Assembly: GCA_019694455.1 (NCBI GenBank)
Contig: JAIBBY010000002.1
Coordinates: 155,809 to 219,808, forward strand
Source: Pirellulales bacterium
Lineage (GTDB): Bacteria; Planctomycetota; Planctomycetia; Pirellulales; JAEUIK01
Length of the DNA stretch: 64,000 nucleotides
Direction: 5' to 3'
Below are positions 61,964-64,000 of the stretch, one piece after another; within the stretch, counting starts at the first letter, position 1, and every line of letters begins with the position of its first letter. Below the pieces are notes generated by a model, which worked only from the letters and a program-made list of their open reading frames with translations, was not told the origin of the DNA and did not search any database. Both the position numbers and the translations under genes were made by a program.

Positions 61964-63310
61964 CTATTTCAGGCCGGGGGCCGCCTTGAATGTGGCGATC
62001 GGCGCGCCGTCGGCCACGTTCCACACCCGCACCTCGCCGTCGTATCCGCCGGTCGCCAGTCGCTTCAATCCGTCGTGGTACGCCAAGGCGTACACCCAAT
62101 CGGCATGACCGGCGTAATTGCGCGTCTCGGCGCGACTATCCAGCGCGTGCTGCCGCACGGTGTGATCGGCCGAGCAGCTAAAGATTTGTCCCCCCTGGCA
62201 GTCGACCGCCAGCACGTCTTGCCCGTAGCCGCCAATGTCCCCCACCAGTTTGGCCTCGGCCACGCTCCACACATGAATCTTCTTGTCGCGCCCAGAGGTG
62301 AGCACCTGCGTGCCGTCGGCGTTAAAGTCCACACTGTAGACGATCTCGGCATGGCCCGGGTAAGTGATAATGGCGTCTCCCGTCTTGGCGTCGAACACCT
62401 TGGCTGTCTTGTCGCGACTGGCGGAAGCCAGCTTTGAGCCATCGGGACTCCAGGCGATCGCCATGACCCAATCGGCATGATCTTCGATCAGCACCTCTTG
62501 CGCGCCGGTGGCCACATCGAACACGCGAATCGAACGGTCGGCGGCGCACGCCGCCAGTTTGGCTCCATCCGGACTGAACGCCACGTCGAGCGCCGAGTCG
62601 CTGAGCGACACCAAATGCCGGACCAGCGAGCCATCGGCGGTCGAGAACAACCGCACTTCGCCCAGCGATCCTGGCGTGCCGGCGGCCACGGCCAACAGCG
62701 CGCCATCCGAACTATAGGCCAACCCATAGACGCGCTCGGCGATGTTCCCAATCCGCTGCAACAGCGCGCCGTCGTTGGGGTTCCAAACCGTGACTTCGTG
62801 ATAGCCGGCCGCGGCCAACCGCGCCCCATCGGGAGAAAACGCCAGCGCCGTCACCGGCAAGGCGACGCGATATTCAGGCGGAGCCGCCGGATGCGTCGCC
62901 GGCGGAACGATCGACGCCAAAGTGGCTTTGGGATCGTCGGCGTCGTACTTGGCGCCTTCTTCTATCCAGCGCCGCACCAGGGCCACTTGCTCGGGCGAGA
63001 GCGGATCGGCCTCCTTCGGCATGCGCTCTTCTGGCTCCTCGCTGGCGATCAATCGCAGCAGTTCGCTTTCGTCGGGCTTGCCCGCCGAGATGACCGGCGA
63101 GCCGCTATAGCCATCTTTCAGCACCCGCTCAAAGGTGTGAATCTGATACTCACCCTTGGGATCCTGTTCGCCGTGGCAGGCCAGACACTTGTTGATGAGT
63201 AGCGGAGCGATCTGATTCTTGAAGCTCACCGGTTCCTCGGCGCGCAGCGAGCCGGCAGGCAGCAGGCCCAGGCCAAGTATCAGAGGGAAACAGCGCGCAA
63301 ACCGGTGCAT
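61964..63310 (-). CDS. Cytochrome c (PSC1-type) / WD40 repeat fusion protein
   Basis: A 448-residue exported protein with a signal peptide (MHRFARCFPLILGLGLLPAGSLRAE). Residues about 26-125 form a planctomycete-type cytochrome c domain: KNQIAPLLINKCLACHGEQDPKGEYQI (C42-L-A-C45-H46) with Met likely from ERMPKEADPLSPEQ (about residue 96). Residues about 145-448 are seven WD40 blades (repeated VTALAFSPDGARLAAAGY, ALDVAFSPDGAKLAACAADRSIRVFD, SPDGSKLASASRDKTAKVFD, VLTSGRDKKIHVW-type units). Planctomycetes carry many such fusions with unknown partners. The cytochrome faces the periplasm, and the propeller probably docks a protein. Preceded by 690 bases without a gene. Confidence 0.93.
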   Translation of the reverse strand: MHRFARCFPLILGLGLLPAGSLRAEEPVSFKNQIAPLLINKCLACHGEQDPKGEYQIHTFERVLKDGYSGSPVISAGKPDESELLRLIASEEPEERMPKEADPLSPEQVALVRRWIEEGAKYDADDPKATLASIVPPATHPAAPPEYRVALPVTALAFSPDGARLAAAGYHEVTVWNPNDGALLQRIGNIAERVYGLAYSSDGALLAVAAGTPGSLGEVRLFSTADGSLVRHLVSLSDSALDVAFSPDGAKLAACAADRSIRVFDVATGAQEVLIEDHADWVMAIAWSPDGSKLASASRDKTAKVFDAKTGDAIITYPGHAEIVYSVDFNADGTQVLTSGRDKKIHVWSVAEAKLVGDIGGYGQDVLAVDCQGGQIFSCSADHTVRQHALDSRAETRNYAGHADWVYALAYHDGLKRLATGGYDGEVRVWNVADGAPIATFKAAPGLK

Positions 63311-64000
63311 GAGCGGCCTCGGTCGAGAGGACTATTGGCTAGATCAGCGAGGCGAGATGGACCGCCAAAGCGGCCACTAGGCGCCGTGCGTCAGTATGAC
63401 CGGCGGGCGCGCGATTGCAACGTGGCGAGCATCAACACAGGCGGTCGCGCCAACAGAAACCGCGCAGCGCCAGCGCGCGAATCGGGAGCAAGTTGCATGG
63501 ACTGTTGTGGGGCGGACTATTTGCGGTGGCGAATTCGCGATCGCATGCGGCGCTTTTTGCGACCTAACTTGCGCCGACCCTTACCCGATTTCTTAACTCC
63601 CACAACAGGCTCCGTAGGCGATTCAAATAGCGTAATCAAGTCAGTAGCACGGTGAGCATAGCACTGCGCCAAGCGACCGACAAGCGGCTGCTAAACCACC
63701 GTGAGCCATCTGGGACTGCCAGTTTGGCAGCCCGGTCGGCGCATGACAAACGGGCAGCGCATAATTGGCAGCGGCTGGCTGCGGTTGTTAGACGGGAGCG
63801 ACCCCTCGAAATCCGCCTTCCGCTAAGAAGCGCTGGTTTGGTGACGCATTGAGGCATGCCCGGCATAGTCTTTGCTCCTAGCAAACACGCTCAGTTGCCG
63901 GGCGTCAAATCGGCATTTTTGGGGCCTGTTTAGCGGGTCAGACCGCCACGGCAAAGGGCAAACCATAAGCTCGACGTCGCCGTTCAAACGGCGCATCGCG
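63311..64000. other. Gene-poor stretch at the window end
   Basis: No convincing gene on either strand. Short openings such as one at 63305-63655 and another at 63636-63884 are basic or low-complexity and match no family. No tRNA, insertion-sequence remnant or long repeat is evident. The middle (about 63530-63720) is lower in GC. It may contain regulatory sequence, a decayed gene, or a gene beginning beyond base 64000. Confidence 0.5.
63978..63993. repeat. Short perfect inverted repeat
   Basis: CGCCGTT-CA-AACGGCG, two 7-base arms with a 2-base loop at the extreme end of the window. It could be a hairpin or part of a terminator or operator of a gene outside the window. Confidence 0.35.

Noticed and set aside
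63305..63655. 116-codon plus-strand frame near the window end
   Set aside because: Basic composition, overlaps the start of the cytochrome gene and no recognisable domain.
1..64000. CRISPR array, tRNA or rRNA
   Set aside because: I scanned for regularly spaced direct repeats and for the common T-loop and rRNA signatures and saw none. A covariance-model search would be decisive.

Overview
The window is a GC-rich bacterial chromosome segment that looks like a planctomycete (PVC superphylum). The lineage call is inference. It rests on a tandem-duplicated giant UvrA, a cytochrome c/WD40 fusion, separate coaC and coaB genes, a bacterial copy of the methanofuran enzyme MfnB, several small secreted or uncharacterised proteins of planctomycete style, and LPS genes (lpxB, hldE, heptosyltransferase-like). 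I see no rRNA, tRNA, CRISPR array, prophage or intact insertion sequence. About 54 protein genes are supported. Nearly all other long reading frames are antisense shadows of GC-rich genes.

Layout. 1-5 kb: end of pyrE, a possible PD-(D/E)XK-like protein, a sugar-isomerase-like TIM barrel, a carbohydrate-binding-like protein and a large membrane protein. 4.6-11.6 kb: one 2337-residue UvrA made of two complete UvrA copies plus a C-terminal extension with an internal repeat. 11.8-15 kb: an M50 protease, then a GT2 glycosyltransferase and lpxB overlapping by ATGA. 15-16.6 kb: a sugar ABC-transporter ATPase with no permease beside it. 16.6-19.6 kb: rsmE, a beta-lactamase-fold hydrolase, and a wHTH-nucleotidyltransferase/HEPN pair with its own palindromic operator. 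19.6-26.7 kb: ExeA-like ATPase, YjbQ, an MMPL/RND exporter, a PIG-L deacetylase, a small lipoprotein and an M32 carboxypeptidase.

26.8-33.5 kb is a dense plus-strand housekeeping block: pheA, aroF, tpiA, secG, yicC, gmk, rpoZ, coaC, coaB. 33.5-48.4 kb mixes secreted and redox proteins (TlpA-like thioredoxin, CxxCH protein, ThuA, DUF11 protein, lipoprotein) with a PfkB kinase, an alpha/beta hydrolase, an EEP phosphatase, a trans-sulfuration PLP enzyme and a fatty-acid desaturase. 48.4-54 kb: RNase D, an ion antiporter, a two-helix membrane protein overlapping mfnB, and a 67-residue protein. 54-63.3 kb: an N-acyl-D-amino-acid-deacylase-like enzyme, a YfhO-like membrane protein, a DegT aminotransferase, a GT9 glycosyltransferase, hldE and the cytochrome c/WD40 protein. 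The last 690 bases hold no convincing gene.

Recurring design: ATGA or near-zero spacing inside gene pairs, and TA(C/G)AAT -10-like hexamers just before many start codons. In four cases the hexamer lies only 5-8 bases from the start codon, which suggests leaderless mRNAs. The best candidates for new biology are the UvrA C-terminal repeat extension, the autoregulated wHTH-MNT/HEPN module and the bacterial mfnB locus.
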